A DNA stretch of 6,070 bases, taken from contig JASHWD010000013.1 in assembly GCA_030044235.1 (NCBI GenBank), positions 1 through 6,070 on the forward strand, read 5' to 3'. A program made the position numbers and the translations under genes. Positions 5,275 to 6,070 of the stretch are shown here, piece by piece. Under the pieces are notes generated by a model. The model saw only the letters and a list, made by a program, of their open reading frames with translations. It was not told the origin of the DNA and ran no database searches. Each line of letters begins with the position of its first letter. Position 1 is the first letter of the stretch. The stretch is from Candidatus Parvarchaeota archaeon (GTDB lineage: Archaea > Nanobdellota > Nanobdellia > Parvarchaeales > Parvarchaeaceae).

Positions 5275-6070
5275 ATGAAAAGACCAGATGATGAGGAAAC
5301 ACCTGCGATTGAGGCTAAAAACTTAGTTAAGTCCTACGGAAAAATAAAGGCAGTCGCCGGGCTTAATCTTAAAGTAAAGAAAGGAGAAGTCTTCAGTCTG
5401 CTCGGTCCTAACGGCGCAGGCAAGACTACGACCGTTGAAATGCTTGAAGGCATAAGGACTCCAGATTCTGGCAGCATAAAAATATTAGGTCTAGATCCGA
5501 TAAAAAACGTACACGAGCTTCGTAGGAGAGAAGGCATAATTCCACAAGGCTTCAATTTCATAGAGAAAATAACCCCGAAAGAAGCAATAGCTTATTACTC
5601 AACGCTATTTAATGTTCCCAACAGGTCTAAGGAACTTATAAAAATGACGAACCTTACGAACGTCTCTAATGTTGTATTTACAGATCTTTCCGGTGGACAA
5701 AAACAAAAGGTAGGTCTCTGTCTCGCGCTTTCAAATGATCCAGAGATACTTTTCCTGGACGAACCAACGACAGGATTGGATCCACAGGCGAGAAGAAACA
5801 TATGGGAAGTGATAAGGAAATTAAAATCAGAGAAAAGGACAATATTATTAACAACACATTATCTCGAAGAGGCAGAAGAATTGGCGGATAGAGTAGCCAT
5901 AATAAATGGCGGCAAGATAATGGCAGAGGGTACACCACACGAAATAATAAAGAAATATGGTACTGGTATGAGATTAAGCGTGGATGGAGAAGCGGGCCTG
6001 CTCAAAATCTTTAAGAGGATAAAAGGAACAAAAACTAAATACGAATTCGGAAAATTTACTGTGATCTTTA
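5275..6070 (+). CDS. ABC-2 exporter ATP-binding protein, DrrA type (second ATPase, 3' end outside window)
   Basis: The frame from ATG 5275 is open to the window edge, giving 265 residues; no stop is seen, so the gene continues. Motifs: Walker A GPNGAGKT (44-51), Q-loop Q91 (GIIPQG), signature LSGGQKQK (138-145), Walker B ILFLDEPT (158-165) with E163, D-loop GLD (167-169) and switch H195 (TTHYLEEAE). The region after about residue 225 begins the C-terminal extension of this ATPase class. It differs clearly from the first ATPase: signature LSGGQ instead of YSGGM, a shorter helical-domain segment, and an acidic N-terminal extension (MKRPDDEETP). It shares two exact nucleotide patches with the first ATPase. 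The start is 12 nt after the permease stop, with a GGGTTAGGG stretch but no clear Shine-Dalgarno sequence. It either pairs with the same permease or serves a second permease just downstream. Confidence 0.93.
   Translation, partial: MKRPDDEETPAIEAKNLVKSYGKIKAVAGLNLKVKKGEVFSLLGPNGAGKTTTVEMLEGIRTPDSGSIKILGLDPIKNVHELRRREGIIPQGFNFIEKITPKEAIAYYSTLFNVPNRSKELIKMTNLTNVSNVVFTDLSGGQKQKVGLCLALSNDPEILFLDEPTTGLDPQARRNIWEVIRKLKSEKRTILLTTHYLEEAEELADRVAIINGGKIMAEGTPHEIIKKYGTGMRLSVDGEAGLLKIFKRIKGTKTKYEFGKFTVIF

Noticed and set aside
5334..5938. Three minus-strand frames of 68-86 codons near the right end
   Set aside because: All lie opposite the second ABC ATPase, whose frame is open and carries every ATPase motif.
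1..6070. CRISPR arrays, insertion sequences, tRNA or rRNA genes
   Set aside because: No regularly spaced repeats, transposase motifs, terminal inverted repeats or cloverleaf-like sequences were seen on either strand.

Overview
The window looks archaeal. It carries a compact archaeal/eukaryal-type aspartyl-tRNA synthetase. The promoters are AT-rich TATA elements, two of them about 26-30 nt from the start codon, as expected for leaderless transcripts. Codon use is rich in ATA (Ile) and AGA/AGG (Arg), and genes are tightly packed. A small-genome or DPANN-like archaeon (for example a Micrarchaeota relative), or another AT-leaning archaeon, would fit. That placement is inference from style, not from a marker tree.

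Left part (1-2216). Two short plus-strand reading frames of unknown function open the window: the C-terminal end of a gene entering from the left, and a 76-codon ORF that begins within a few bases of its stop. The small ORF ends directly against the stop codon of the convergent, minus-strand aspS (398-1675), with no spacer. Upstream of aspS on the same strand is a gene for an uncharacterised charged protein of 157 residues. Each of the two minus-strand genes has its own TATA-like element. The 157-residue gene also has an extended Shine-Dalgarno sequence that selects its second ATG.

Right part (2217-6070). A divergent intergenic region of about 165 bp contains two adjacent short palindromes. 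It leads to a four-helix membrane protein gene (2382-2879) with a leaderless-type promoter. Then comes a transporter operon: a PadR-family repressor, a DrrA-type ABC ATPase, an ABC-2 (DrrB-type) permease, and a second, different DrrA-type ATPase that runs off the right edge. The four genes are separated by 6, 1 and 12 nt, so they are almost certainly co-transcribed. A 30-bp imperfect palindrome (13 of 15 pairs) lies between the TATA box and the padR start codon. It is the natural candidate for the PadR operator and suggests autorepression of the whole exporter operon, relieved by a ligand that is probably an exported compound.

Most notable points are this operator, the ATPase-permease-ATPase order (a second permease may lie just outside), two exact 23-nt identical patches shared by the otherwise diverged ATPase genes, an unusual TTLA loop in the AspRS active site, and a strong hairpin in the last codons of the 157-residue gene. 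I see no mobile element, CRISPR array, rRNA or tRNA. The window holds no clearly unprecedented system; it is an efflux-type operon with a likely substrate-sensing repressor plus several orphan genes.
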